Source of the DNA: BP-133 sp040756995
Lineage (GTDB): Bacteria > Actinomycetota > Acidimicrobiia > IMCC26256 > BP-133
Length of the DNA stretch: 64,000 nucleotides
Assembly: GCA_040756995.1 (NCBI GenBank)
Contig: JBFLYK010000014.1
Span: forward strand, 81,079 to 145,078
Direction of reading: 5' to 3'
Of the stretch, positions 40,193 through 49,480 are shown one piece after another. How positions within the stretch are numbered: the first letter of the stretch is position 1; every line of letters starts with the position of its first letter. The notes below the pieces were generated by a model. It did no database searches and had not been told where the DNA came from. It worked only from the letters and a program-made list of their open reading frames with translations. The translations under genes and the position numbers were made by a program.

Positions 40193-41824
40193 CTACTCCC
40201 ACGCCGTGGCGTACCAGCTGGAGCCGTACCAGCTGGAGCCGTACCAACTGCTGCCGTACCAGCTCGAGCCGTACCAACTGCTCCCGTACCAGCTCGAGCC
40301 GTACCAGCTGGAGCCGTACCAGCTGGAGCCACTCCACTCCGAGGTGAAGTAGGCGACCTGGTCGAACAGCTCGTTCTGGGCCGTCAGGTTCCCGACGAGG
40401 AGCTTGAGAACGGGCGACAGCAGGCGGAGGAGAGGATCGAGAAGGGCCCCGGTCTGGATGTTGATCTGCAGGCTGCCCCGGTCGAGCTGCAGCGAACCGG
40501 AGCCCAGCGAGCGGGGGACACCCTGGTTGGCCGAGTCGAACGTCCCGGCGTGGGCGGCGGCGTAGGCGTCGAGCGAACCGTGGCCGTCGACGTTGCCGTT
40601 GCCCACCGGGCCGGGGGCGGCCGTGCCGAGCAGCCGGGCCTTGACCTGGTCGGGTGTGAGGTTGGGCTCCTGCTGCAGCAGCAGCGCCGCCGACCCGGAG
40701 ACGACGCCGGTGGCGAACGACGTACCGGAACCCTTGAAGTAGGCCGAGCCGACCCGCGACCCGGGGTAGGCGCCGTCGACCTTCGACCCCGGCGCCCGAA
40801 GACCGATGACCGACCGGCCGGGAGCGACCAGGTCCGGCTTGTTCAGACCGTCGGCCGCCGTCGGGCCCTGCCCGGAGAAGCCGGCCATGACGTCGTCACC
40901 CCGACCGGGCGTGCCGCGGTCGTCGAGGGCCCCGACGGTGACGACCAGCGGGTCGTCGGCCGGCTTGGTGACCGTCCCCGGACCCGGACCCTTGTTGGAG
41001 GACGAGACCGTGACGACGATGCCGGCGTCCCAGGCCCGCTCGACGGCACCGTCGAGGGGGCTGAGCATGTACGGCTGGGTGGAGTCCGTGCCGAGCGAGA
41101 GGTTGAGGACGCGGATCCCGTACTGGTCCCGGAACGACACGGCCCACTGGATGGCCGCCAGCACGTGCGTGATGTCGCTGGCGCCGTTGCGGCCGGCGAT
41201 CTTGATCGAGACGAGCTTGGCCTTCGGGGCGACGCCCTTGTACTGGCCGCCCGACGACGCCCCGTTGCCGGCGATGAGACCGGCGACGAACGTGCCGTGG
41301 CCGAACTCGTCGGTGTAGGGATCGTCGCCCCCGGAGAAGTCGACGCCCCCGACGACCCGCCCGGCGAGGTCGGCGACCGGCGTGATGCCGGTGTCGACCA
41401 CGGCCACCGTGACGCCCTCGCCCTCGACACCCTCGGCCCACAGCCGGTCGGCGCCGACGACCTTCGGGTAGACGGCGCTGGCGGCGTGGAGGGGCGACGG
41501 CTCGGCCGCCTGGATGTGGACGGGCCCGTTCTCCGAAACGTGGGTGACGCCCGGTTCGGCCGCCAGGGCGGACAGCGCCTCGACCGGGACGTCGGCGGCC
41601 ACCCCGCTGACGATCCAGAGATCCTGGGTGACGGTGCCGCCGTGGGCCACCACGGCGGCCCGGACGGCCGCCGGGGAGGCGCCCTGGACGATGACCGACC
41701 GGGTGGGACCGGCCGTTGAGGTCGGGGCCGGGGAGGCCGTCGCCGGAGTGACGGCCGCCGGGGCCGTGAAGGCCGCCGTGAGAAGGAATACGACAGACGC
41801 GATGAGTGTGCGCTTCGCCCGCAT
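40193..41824 (-). CDS. Subtilisin-like serine peptidase (S8) with GSSWY repeat tail
   Basis: A 543-residue secreted protease. Signal peptide residues 1-30, then an inhibitor-like propeptide (SVIVQGASPAAVRAAV). The catalytic Asp144 is in VVDTGI, His176 in GHGTFVAG, and the Ser near residue 368 in GSGTSFATG. The last 45 residues are eight copies of the pentapeptide GSSWY, ending SWYATAWE. Similar tails occur in other actinobacterial S8 proteins, and the role is unknown. It ends 14 bases before the ATG of the GGDEF-EAL gene. Confidence 0.88.
   Translation of the reverse strand: MRAKRTLIASVVFLLTAAFTAPAAVTPATASPAPTSTAGPTRSVIVQGASPAAVRAAVVAHGGTVTQDLWIVSGVAADVPVEALSALAAEPGVTHVSENGPVHIQAAEPSPLHAASAVYPKVVGADRLWAEGVEGEGVTVAVVDTGITPVADLAGRVVGGVDFSGGDDPYTDEFGHGTFVAGLIAGNGASSGGQYKGVAPKAKLVSIKIAGRNGASDITHVLAAIQWAVSFRDQYGIRVLNLSLGTDSTQPYMLSPLDGAVERAWDAGIVVTVSSSNKGPGPGTVTKPADDPLVVTVGALDDRGTPGRGDDVMAGFSGQGPTAADGLNKPDLVAPGRSVIGLRAPGSKVDGAYPGSRVGSAYFKGSGTSFATGVVSGSAALLLQQEPNLTPDQVKARLLGTAAPGPVGNGNVDGHGSLDAYAAAHAGTFDSANQGVPRSLGSGSLQLDRGSLQINIQTGALLDPLLRLLSPVLKLLVGNLTAQNELFDQVAYFTSEWSGSSWYGSSWYGSSWYGSSWYGSSWYGSSWYGSSWYGSSWYATAWE
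40205..40330. repeat. Tandem 15-bp repeat (GTACCAGCTGGAGCC) within the S8 protease gene
   Basis: Eight near-identical 15-bp units encode the GSSWY pentapeptide tail. CTG/CTC and GAG/TCC variation keeps the same residues. The protein repeat is conserved despite synonymous changes, so it is selected rather than a recent slippage product (inference). Confidence 0.9.
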
Positions 41825-42056
41825 GAATCCCCATGATCGACAGTCGGGCGACGACTTCCATAGCCCGTTAGCGTCAATTGCCGCCTCGCCGGGGATGTGG
41901 TCACCGGCGCCGGCGGCACATCCGCGCCGGATGCCGGAGTTGTGGTCCCGTGCCGGTCCGGCACCCCTCAGGCACTATCCTGGCGGGACTGAGGATTTTG
42001 CGAGCCCCTTCGAGCAGCGGCGCCAACTGGGGCTGCCCTACCGACAGCTCCCGTTG

Positions 42057-45000
42057 ATGCCTTCCAAAGAGCCGATGCAGGGCCTCTACGACCCGAAAAA
42101 CGAGCACGACGGGTGCGGTGTCGCGCTGGTCGCCCGGCTGGACGGTGCGCCTTCCCACGAGGCCGTCCGGCGGGGCTTGACCGCGCTGGCGAACATGGAG
42201 CACCGGGGCGCCGAGGGCGCTGACGCCGACACCGGGGACGGTGCCGGCATGCTCGTGCAGATTCCGGACCGGTTCTTCCGCGCCGCCTGTGATTTCCCGC
42301 TCCCCGACCCCGGCCGCTACGCCGTGGCCGTCTGCTTCCTTCCCACCGACGACCGGCGCCGCCAGACACTGGAGTGGCTGCTGGTCGAGAAGATCACCGA
42401 CGTGGGGCTCGACATCCTGGCCTGGCGGGACGTGCCCGTCTGCCCCGAAGCGGCCGGCCGCGTCGCCCGCCAGACGGCGCCGGTCATCCGCCAGCTGTTC
42501 ATCGCCGCCCCCGACGGGATGGACGGCGACGCCTTCGAACGGGCCCTGTTCAAGGCCCGCCGCCGGGCCGAGCTGGCGTCGAACGAGGAGCTGATCGTCC
42601 CCACGTGCTCGTCCCGCACGATCGTCTACAAGGGGATGCTGTCGGCCCCGCAGCTGCCGCACTACTACCCCGATCTGCTCGACGAGCGGTTCGAGACGGC
42701 GCTGGCCCTCGTGCACTCCCGCTTCTCGACGAACACGTTCCCCAGCTGGGAGCTGGCCCACCCGTACCGGATGCTGGCCCACAACGGCGAGGTCAACACG
42801 CTGGAGGGCAACCGCAACTGGATGCGGGCCCGGCACTCGCAGCTGGAGTCGGAGCTCCTCGGCGGCGACGTCAGCGACCTGCTGCCGATCATCCGGGAGG
42901 GCGGCTCCGACTCCGCCACGCTCGACAACGTGGTGGAACTGCTGGTCATGGCCGGCCGGTCGCTGCCCCACGCCCTGATGATGCTGATCCCCGAGGCGTT
43001 CGCCGGCCGTGACGACCTGAGCGACGAGGTCAAGGGGTTCTTCCGCTACCACTCCTGCCTGATGGAGCCGTGGGACGGCCCGGCCTCGGTGAGCTTCACC
43101 GACGGCCGGATCATCGGCGCCACCCTCGACCGCAACGGCCTGCGCCCCGGCCGGTGGATGGTCACCACCGACGGCTGGGTCATCCTCGCCTCGGAGACCG
43201 GCACCTATCCCGTGGCGCCGGAACTCGTGCAGGCCAAGGGCCGCCTCCGTCCCGGCCGGCTGTTCCTCGTCGACCTGGAGCGGGGCAGGGTCTTCGCCAA
43301 CGGCGAGATCGAGGCCGAGGTGGCCGCCCGGCGGCCCTACGGCAAGTGGTTCGAGGATCACGTCGTCAACCTCGAGGACCTGCCCGAGGTGCCGAGCCGG
43401 CCCCGCCGGGTCGACCCGCTGCGGGTCCGTCAGCTGGCCTTCGGCTGGACGGCCGAGGACATCCGCGTGCTCGTCACCCCGTTGGCCAGCAAGGCCAAGG
43501 AGGCCGACGGATCGATGGGCAGCGACGTGCCGCTGGCCGTGCTGTCCGACCGGTCGCCGTCGTTGTTCAGCTACTTCAAGCAGCGCTTCGCCCAGGTGAC
43601 GAACCCGGCCATCGATCCCATCCGGGAGAGCATCGTCATGAGCCTCCAGGCCTCGGTCGGCCCGGAGCTCAACCTGCTGGAGGAATCGCCGCACCACGCC
43701 CATCAGCTGGTGATGCCCCAACCCGTCCTCCGCAACGACGAGCTGCACAAGCTGCGCAACGTCGACCATTACGTGTTCGACACCGAGACGCTCGACTGCA
43801 CCTGGCCGATCAGCGAAGGGCCGGAAGGTCTGCAGAAGGCGGTGGAGCGGCTCTGCGCCGAGGCGGCGGCGGCCGTGGGGCTCGGCGTCACCATCCTCAT
43901 CCTGTCGGACCGGGCGACCAGCCACGAGCGGGTGCCGGTGCCGTCGCTGCTGGCGGTCTCGGCCGTGCACCACCATCTGGTGCGGCGGGGCACGCGGCTG
44001 CGGACGGGCATCGTGGTCGAGTCGGGCGAACCGCGCGAGGTGCACCACATCGCCTGCCTGCTGGGCTACGGCGCCAGCGCCGTCAACCCCTACCTGTTGT
44101 TCGAGTCGTTGCCGGACATGATTGAAGCCGGCGAGCTGCCCAAGGGGATGACCGTCGCCGAGGCGTCGGCCAACGTGGTGGCCGGCATCGGCAAGGGCCT
44201 CCTCAAGGTGCTGTCGAAGATGGGGATCTCGACGGTGCAGTCCTACACCGGGGCCCAGATCTTCGAGGCGGTCGGCCTCGACCCCGAGCTGGTCGACAAG
44301 CACTTCGACGGCACCGCCTCCCGCATCGGCGGTGTCGGCATCGACGTCCTCGCCCGCGAGGCGCTCGAACGCCACTCGCGGGCCTACCCGGCCGGAAACG
44401 GCGCGGTGCTGCCGCCCGGTGGCGTCTACGCCTGGCGGCGCTTCGGTGAGGTGCACCAGTGGAGCCCCGACGTCGTGGCCCAGCTGCAGCGCGCCGTGCG
44501 GCTCCATCCCGGACACGCCAACGGCGACGGTGACGTCGCCACCACCAACGAGGGCAACGTCTTCAAGGACTTCGGCGACGACGCCCGGGCGGCCTACGCC
44601 GAGTTCGCCCGCCTGGCCAACGAGGACAACGGGCGGCGGGCGACGCTGCGGGGCCTGCTGCGCTTCAAGGACGCCCCCCAGCCGATCCCGCTGGAGCAGG
44701 TGGAGCCGGCGTCGGAGATCGTGAAGCGCTTCGCCACCGGTGCCATGAGCCTGGGGTCGATCTCGCCCGAGTCGCACGAGACGCTGGCCATCGCCATGAA
44801 CCGCATAGGCGGCAAGTCGAACTCCGGTGAGGGCGGGGAAGATCCCCGCCGTCTGATCCCCGACGAGAACGGCGACCAGCGGCGCTCGGCGATCCGCCAG
44901 GTGGCGTCGGCCCGCTTCGGCGTCACGGCCTCCTATCTCGCCCACGCCGACCAGCTGCAGATCAAGGTGGCCCAGGGCGCCAAGCCCGGCGAGGGCGGGC

Positions 45001-46628
45001 AGCTGCCGGGCCACAAGGTCAGCGACTACATCGCCCAGCTGCGGTACTCGACGCCGGGTGTGGAGCTCATCTCGCCGCCGCCGCACCACGACATCTATTC
45101 GATCGAGGACCTCAAGCAGCTGATCTACGACCTGCGCTGCTCGAACCCCCGGGCCTCGGTGTCGGTCAAGCTGGTGGCCGAGGTCGGGGTGGGAACGGTG
45201 GCCGCCGGGGTGGCCAAGGCCGGCGCCGACCACGTCGTGATCGCCGGCCACGAGGGCGGCACCGGGTCGTCGCCGCTGTCGTCGATCCAGTCGGCCGGCC
45301 TCCCGTGGGAGCTCGGCCTGGCCGAAACGCAGCAGACGCTGGTCCGCAACAACCTGCGGTCCCGCATCACCGTGCAGGTCGACGGGCAGATGAAGACCGG
45401 CCGTGACGTCGTCATCGCCGGGCTGCTGGGCGCCGAGGAGATGGGCTTCTCCACCGCGCCGCTGGTGGCGACGGGTTGCATCATGATGCGGGTCTGCCAC
45501 CTCAACACCTGCCCGGTGGGCATCGCCACGCAGGACCCGGAGCTGCGCCGCCGGTTCGAGGGCACCCCCGAGCACGTCGTGAACTACTTCTTCCTGGTGG
45601 CCGAGGAGGCCCGGGAGATCATGGCCCGTCTCGGGATCCGCCGCTTCGACGATCTCGTCGGCCGCAGCGAACTCCTGGAGTTCGACACCGTCATCAACCA
45701 CTGGAAGGCGGCCGGCGTCGACCTGTCGGGCATCCTGGAGCCGGCGTCCACCGACCCCAACCACATCCGGCACAAGATCGAAGACCCGCCGCCGGTGCTG
45801 GACGACGCCCTCGACCACGAGATCATCGCCGCCGCCCGGCCGGCGCTCGACCGGGGCGAGCCCGTCCGACTGGAGTTCGCGGTCCTCAACCGCAACCGGA
45901 CGGTGGGCGGGCTGCTGTCGTCGGCCATCGCCACCGCCTTCGGGGAGGACGGGCTGCCCGACGGCACGATCACCGTGACCTTCCACGGTTCGGGCGGGCA
46001 GAGCTTCGGGGCCTGGCTGGCCCGGGGCATCGACTTCACTCTCTACGGCGACGCCAACGACTACGCCGGCAAGGGTCTCTCCGGTGGGGTCCTCACCGTG
46101 CGGCCGCCCGACGGGTCGTCGTTCGTGGCCGAGGACAACGTGATCGTCGGCAACACCGTGCTGTACGGCGCCACCTCGGGCCGGGCCTTCTTCCGGGGCC
46201 AGGCCGGGGAGCGCTTCGCCGTCCGCAACTCCGGCGCCCTGGCGGTGGTGGAGGGCGTCGGCGACCACGGCTGCGAGTACATGACCGGCGGGCGGGTCGT
46301 GGTGCTCGGCGAGACCGGCCGGAACTTCGCCGCCGGGATGAGCGGCGGAATCGCCTACGTCCTCGACGAGGGCGGGGTGTTCGCCGGCCGGTGCAACACC
46401 GACCTCGTCGACCTCGAGACGCCGGACGCCGCCGACCTCGCCTTCGTGCGGGAACTCGTCGCCGAGCACGGCTGCCGCACCGGCTCGGCCGTGGCCGCCC
46501 GGCTGCTGGAGCGGTGGGACGAGCAGCCGCCGACGTTCGTCAAGGTCATGCCGCGGGACTACAAGAAGGCGTTGGAGCGCCTGGCGGCCCAGGCCGAGCC
46601 AGGTTCCTCGGAAAAGGTCGGGGTCTAG
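42057..46628 (+). CDS. gltB: Glutamate synthase large subunit
   Basis: A 1523-residue enzyme that makes glutamate from 2-oxoglutarate and glutamine. A short propeptide precedes the catalytic Cys20 of the N-terminal glutaminase domain (NEHDGCGVALVA). The central and FMN-binding synthase domains have GGKSNSGEGGEDP, GHEGGTGSSPLS and CIMMRVCHLNTCPVGIATQ for the 3Fe-4S cluster. The C-terminal beta-helix follows. The stop is immediately followed by gltD. ATG 42057 was preferred because it gives the usual short propeptide; ATG 42075 is also possible. Confidence 0.95.
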   Translation: MPSKEPMQGLYDPKNEHDGCGVALVARLDGAPSHEAVRRGLTALANMEHRGAEGADADTGDGAGMLVQIPDRFFRAACDFPLPDPGRYAVAVCFLPTDDRRRQTLEWLLVEKITDVGLDILAWRDVPVCPEAAGRVARQTAPVIRQLFIAAPDGMDGDAFERALFKARRRAELASNEELIVPTCSSRTIVYKGMLSAPQLPHYYPDLLDERFETALALVHSRFSTNTFPSWELAHPYRMLAHNGEVNTLEGNRNWMRARHSQLESELLGGDVSDLLPIIREGGSDSATLDNVVELLVMAGRSLPHALMMLIPEAFAGRDDLSDEVKGFFRYHSCLMEPWDGPASVSFTDGRIIGATLDRNGLRPGRWMVTTDGWVILASETGTYPVAPELVQAKGRLRPGRLFLVDLERGRVFANGEIEAEVAARRPYGKWFEDHVVNLEDLPEVPSRPRRVDPLRVRQLAFGWTAEDIRVLVTPLASKAKEADGSMGSDVPLAVLSDRSPSLFSYFKQRFAQVTNPAIDPIRESIVMSLQASVGPELNLLEESPHHAHQLVMPQPVLRNDELHKLRNVDHYVFDTETLDCTWPISEGPEGLQKAVERLCAEAAAAVGLGVTILILSDRATSHERVPVPSLLAVSAVHHHLVRRGTRLRTGIVVESGEPREVHHIACLLGYGASAVNPYLLFESLPDMIEAGELPKGMTVAEASANVVAGIGKGLLKVLSKMGISTVQSYTGAQIFEAVGLDPELVDKHFDGTASRIGGVGIDVLAREALERHSRAYPAGNGAVLPPGGVYAWRRFGEVHQWSPDVVAQLQRAVRLHPGHANGDGDVATTNEGNVFKDFGDDARAAYAEFARLANEDNGRRATLRGLLRFKDAPQPIPLEQVEPASEIVKRFATGAMSLGSISPESHETLAIAMNRIGGKSNSGEGGEDPRRLIPDENGDQRRSAIRQVASARFGVTASYLAHADQLQIKVAQGAKPGEGGQLPGHKVSDYIAQLRYSTPGVELISPPPHHDIYSIEDLKQLIYDLRCSNPRASVSVKLVAEVGVGTVAAGVAKAGADHVVIAGHEGGTGSSPLSSIQSAGLPWELGLAETQQTLVRNNLRSRITVQVDGQMKTGRDVVIAGLLGAEEMGFSTAPLVATGCIMMRVCHLNTCPVGIATQDPELRRRFEGTPEHVVNYFFLVAEEAREIMARLGIRRFDDLVGRSELLEFDTVINHWKAAGVDLSGILEPASTDPNHIRHKIEDPPPVLDDALDHEIIAAARPALDRGEPVRLEFAVLNRNRTVGGLLSSAIATAFGEDGLPDGTITVTFHGSGGQSFGAWLARGIDFTLYGDANDYAGKGLSGGVLTVRPPDGSSFVAEDNVIVGNTVLYGATSGRAFFRGQAGERFAVRNSGALAVVEGVGDHGCEYMTGGRVVVLGETGRNFAAGMSGGIAYVLDEGGVFAGRCNTDLVDLETPDAADLAFVRELVAEHGCRTGSAVAARLLERWDEQPPTFVKVMPRDYKKALERLAAQAEPGSSEKVGV

Positions 46629-48056
46629 ATGCCCGATCCCCAAGGGTTCCTGCGGATCCGGCGCGCCGTCCCGGGCGACCCCCATCGCGATCCCGCCGAG
46701 CGTGTCCACGACTACCACGAGGTCTTCACGCTGCTGCCTGATCCCCAGGTGCAGCAGCAGGCCCAGCGCTGCATGGGGTGCGGCGTTCCCTTCTGTCACA
46801 ACGGCTGCCCGCTCGGGAACCTCATCCCGGAGTGGAACGACCTCGTGTACCAGGGCCGGTGGCGGGAGGCCTACGAGCGCCTCGACTACACCAACAACTT
46901 TCCCGAGTTCACCGGCTACACCTGCCCGGCGCCGTGCGAATCGGCCTGTGTGCTGGAGATCAACGACGACCCGGTGATGATCAAGCAGATCGAGCTGGCG
47001 ATCATCGAGAAGGCCTTCGAGGAAGGCTGGGTCGAGCCCCGGCCGGTCGTCAACATGACCGGCCGGTCGGTGGCGGTGATCGGGTCGGGCCCGGCCGGGA
47101 TGGCCGCTGCCGCCCAGCTGAACCGGGCCGGGCACCGGGTGGTGGTGTTCGAGCGGGACGAGGCGCCCGGGGGGCTGCTGCGCTTCGGCATTCCCGATTT
47201 CAAGCTGGAGAAGAAGTTCGTCGACCGGCGGGTGCGGGTGCTCGAAGCGGAGGGCATCGAGTTCCGCTGCGGCGTCGACGTCGGCGTCGATGTCACCGCC
47301 GACGAGCTGCGGGCCGAGTTCGACGCCATCGTGCTGGCGGTCGGTTCCCGGCTGCACCGGGAGCTCGACGTGCCGGGCGCCAAGCTGGAGGGCGTCCACC
47401 TGGCCATGGACTACCTCTACGACCGCAACCGGGTGGTGGCCTACAAGGAAGGCAAGCGGGAGCGGTATGAAGGGCAGATCACCGCGGCCGGCAAGGACGT
47501 CGTCGTCATCGGCGGCGGCGACACGGCCGCCGACTGCATCGCCAACGCCCACCGGGAGCGGGCCCGTTCCGTCACGCAGCTCGACCGGTACCCGCCGCCG
47601 GCCGGCACCCGGGCCCGGGAGATCGCCGGTTGGCCGGAGGCGCCGAAGCGCCTGCCGTCGACCTACGCCCTCGACGAGGGCGGGGTGAGGCTCTTCGACG
47701 TGATCACCCTCGGGCTGACCGGCGACGACGACGGCCGGGTCACCGGCGTGGAGATCGCCCGTTCCAGCGGGCCGCCCGAGTTCGGCAGCGTGCCCGGCAC
47801 GGAGGAGGTCCTCCCGGCGCAGCTGGTCCTGGTGGCCATCGGCTTCGCCCGCCCGGAACGGGACGCTCTCCTCGAGCAACTCGACGCCGAGGAGGACCGG
47901 TCAGGGAACCTCCTGGCGCCGAGCTACGAGACGTCGGTGCCGGGCGTCTTCGCCTGCGGTGATGCCCGCCGCGGCCAGTCACTCGTCGTGTGGGCCATCA
48001 ACGAAGCCCGGGAGTGTGCCGCCACCGTCCACCGTTACCTAACGACGCTGGACTGA
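46629..48056 (+). CDS. gltD: Glutamate synthase small subunit
   Basis: A 475-residue partner that passes electrons from NADPH to GltB. The N-terminal cysteines CMGCGVPFCHNGCP and CPAPCESACVL bind two 4Fe-4S clusters. Next come the FAD fold GSGPAGMAAA and the NADPH fold GGGDTAADC. It starts at the base after the gltB stop, so the pair is one transcription unit for ammonium assimilation. The last 18 bases overlap the convergent secreted gene. Confidence 0.95.
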   Translation: MPDPQGFLRIRRAVPGDPHRDPAERVHDYHEVFTLLPDPQVQQQAQRCMGCGVPFCHNGCPLGNLIPEWNDLVYQGRWREAYERLDYTNNFPEFTGYTCPAPCESACVLEINDDPVMIKQIELAIIEKAFEEGWVEPRPVVNMTGRSVAVIGSGPAGMAAAAQLNRAGHRVVVFERDEAPGGLLRFGIPDFKLEKKFVDRRVRVLEAEGIEFRCGVDVGVDVTADELRAEFDAIVLAVGSRLHRELDVPGAKLEGVHLAMDYLYDRNRVVAYKEGKRERYEGQITAAGKDVVVIGGGDTAADCIANAHRERARSVTQLDRYPPPAGTRAREIAGWPEAPKRLPSTYALDEGGVRLFDVITLGLTGDDDGRVTGVEIARSSGPPEFGSVPGTEEVLPAQLVLVAIGFARPERDALLEQLDAEEDRSGNLLAPSYETSVPGVFACGDARRGQSLVVWAINEARECAATVHRYLTTLD

Positions 48057-49124
48057 AAAGAGCTGCGGCGAGCGCTGCCGGCCCTCTCCGGTCGGCCGGC
48101 TCCGCTCCGGCCGGCCCGCCGGAGGATTCCCGGGCGGCACCTCCGTCGGCGGAGTCGGCACCGGCGGCGGGCACAGCGGCGGCGGCGCGTTCGGTGGCCG
48201 GGGTGCCGGCGGGCCGACGACCGGGGGCGTGCCCGGCGCCGGGATCTCGCAGCGGAGCACGGCCGGCTCGGTCTGGCCGTAGACCTCGGGAACCATGGTG
48301 TACGCCCGCCGGTCGAGCTCCAGGGCCCGGGCGTTGGCCTCGGTCAGCTCCTCGGGCGTGAGCGTGCGGTGCTCGGTGGCCACCAGGGTCTCGGGGTCCT
48401 CGCCGCCCCGGGCCGTCACCTGAATGATGCCGACGCCGGGGGCGTGGTACTTGAACTGGTGCCCGTCCTGCGGCTGCTGGTTCGGGTCGTGCTCGTCGAT
48501 CACCAGCACACCCTCGTAGCAGCCGGTCGGCACACAGGTCTGCTGGTCGACGGCGAAGACCTCGGCCACGTCGAGGAACTCGACCGCCGGCGCCTCGCCC
48601 TGCTTGTAGGGCGGGGTGTTGAGCTTCGGATTGGACCGCATGAGGATCCCGGCCGCCGCCTCCTGAATCCCGGCCAGCCAGGTGCTGGGGGCGGACACCG
48701 TGCCGTCCTCGGCGTGCTCCTCGGGGTACTCGCCGAAGAGCCAGACATTCCCGAAGTCGTCCTGGGCCCAGAAGGCGAGCTCTTCCTCGAGGAGGGCGCC
48801 CTCGTTGAAGTCGCGGTCCCACAGGACCTGGGTCCGGACTCCGTTCACCACCTTCGTCAACTCGGTGACGGTGAAGACGACCTGGTGGGCGCTGTTCCCG
48901 ACCGTCCCGGTCAGCGTGAACGTCGTGCCGGGCGGCACCGGCAGGAACTGGTTGTCGACATTGATGGAATCGACCGAGAAGTGCTCGACCGCGAAGTCCT
49001 TCTCGGTGGCTTGATGGTCCGGCCCGGACGGCACGTGGTGCGCCCGGGCGTTCGGCAAGGGCGCGATGGCGAGCACCGCCAGCCCGAGCGCGCCCGCGAT
49101 GGAGCGAAGACGAAACCTGCGCAT
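48039..49124 (-). CDS. Secreted protein, paralogue of the gene at 57548
   Basis: A 361-residue exported protein with a signal peptide (residues 1-28, ending ARAHH). The core shows NQFLPVPPGTTFTLTG, GVRTQVLWDRDF, EEELAFWAQDDFGNVWLFGE and TLTPEELTEANARALELD. The N-terminal half matches the protein at 57548-58291 (NPYLPLRPGTRWVYDG, ETLDWFAQDRQGTVWYFGE). The tail is Pro-rich and basic with no fold. Function unknown. An 18-base overlap with gltD runs tail to tail. Confidence 0.7.
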   Translation of the reverse strand: MRRFRLRSIAGALGLAVLAIAPLPNARAHHVPSGPDHQATEKDFAVEHFSVDSINVDNQFLPVPPGTTFTLTGTVGNSAHQVVFTVTELTKVVNGVRTQVLWDRDFNEGALLEEELAFWAQDDFGNVWLFGEYPEEHAEDGTVSAPSTWLAGIQEAAAGILMRSNPKLNTPPYKQGEAPAVEFLDVAEVFAVDQQTCVPTGCYEGVLVIDEHDPNQQPQDGHQFKYHAPGVGIIQVTARGGEDPETLVATEHRTLTPEELTEANARALELDRRAYTMVPEVYGQTEPAVLRCEIPAPGTPPVVGPPAPRPPNAPPPLCPPPVPTPPTEVPPGNPPAGRPERSRPTGEGRQRSPQLFSVQRR

Positions 49125-49480
49125 TGTTCTCCCCCAGCTATTTCCCCAGCCCCGCTCTTCAGCGGGTTCTCAAGTCAGGGTAGGAGGGCGTTAGCAGGCC
49201 CGCAATGAGTAGATCATGGCTATTTCCGCGGTCCGCTCATCCTCTTCTCAGACGCCGTATCCACCCTAAGCAGGGCTGATGCCAACGCTAAGGCCCGCCA
49301 AACCAAAAATCTTGTCTCTGCCATACCCATCAAATCGCTCAAAATCCCGAACCTGGCTGAGACGGCCTTCAGGGCCTCAAAAGCGTCAAAAGGCGCTTAC
49401 TGGTACTCTTGCCTTCGCAGGTTGGGGCTTGGCGGAGAGCTCCTCGGTGCCGTGGGGAGTGCGGGGGAGGGCCGGTCGCG
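49125..49480. other. 356-bp intergenic region
   Basis: No gene or clear structure. It lies between divergent genes (48039 minus, 49481 plus) and so probably holds both promoters. The stretch 49200-49390 is AT-richer than its surroundings. Confidence 0.6.

Noticed and set aside
41825..42056. Riboswitch upstream of gltB
   Set aside because: No glutamine-type or other known aptamer signature was recognised by eye in the 230-bp gap. A covariance search would be needed.
41901..47879. A 1992-residue open frame on the minus strand across gltB-gltD
   Set aside because: It is antisense to gltB and gltD, which carry clear catalytic motifs. The translation is low-complexity Gly/Val/Arg/His, as expected from high-GC antisense frames.
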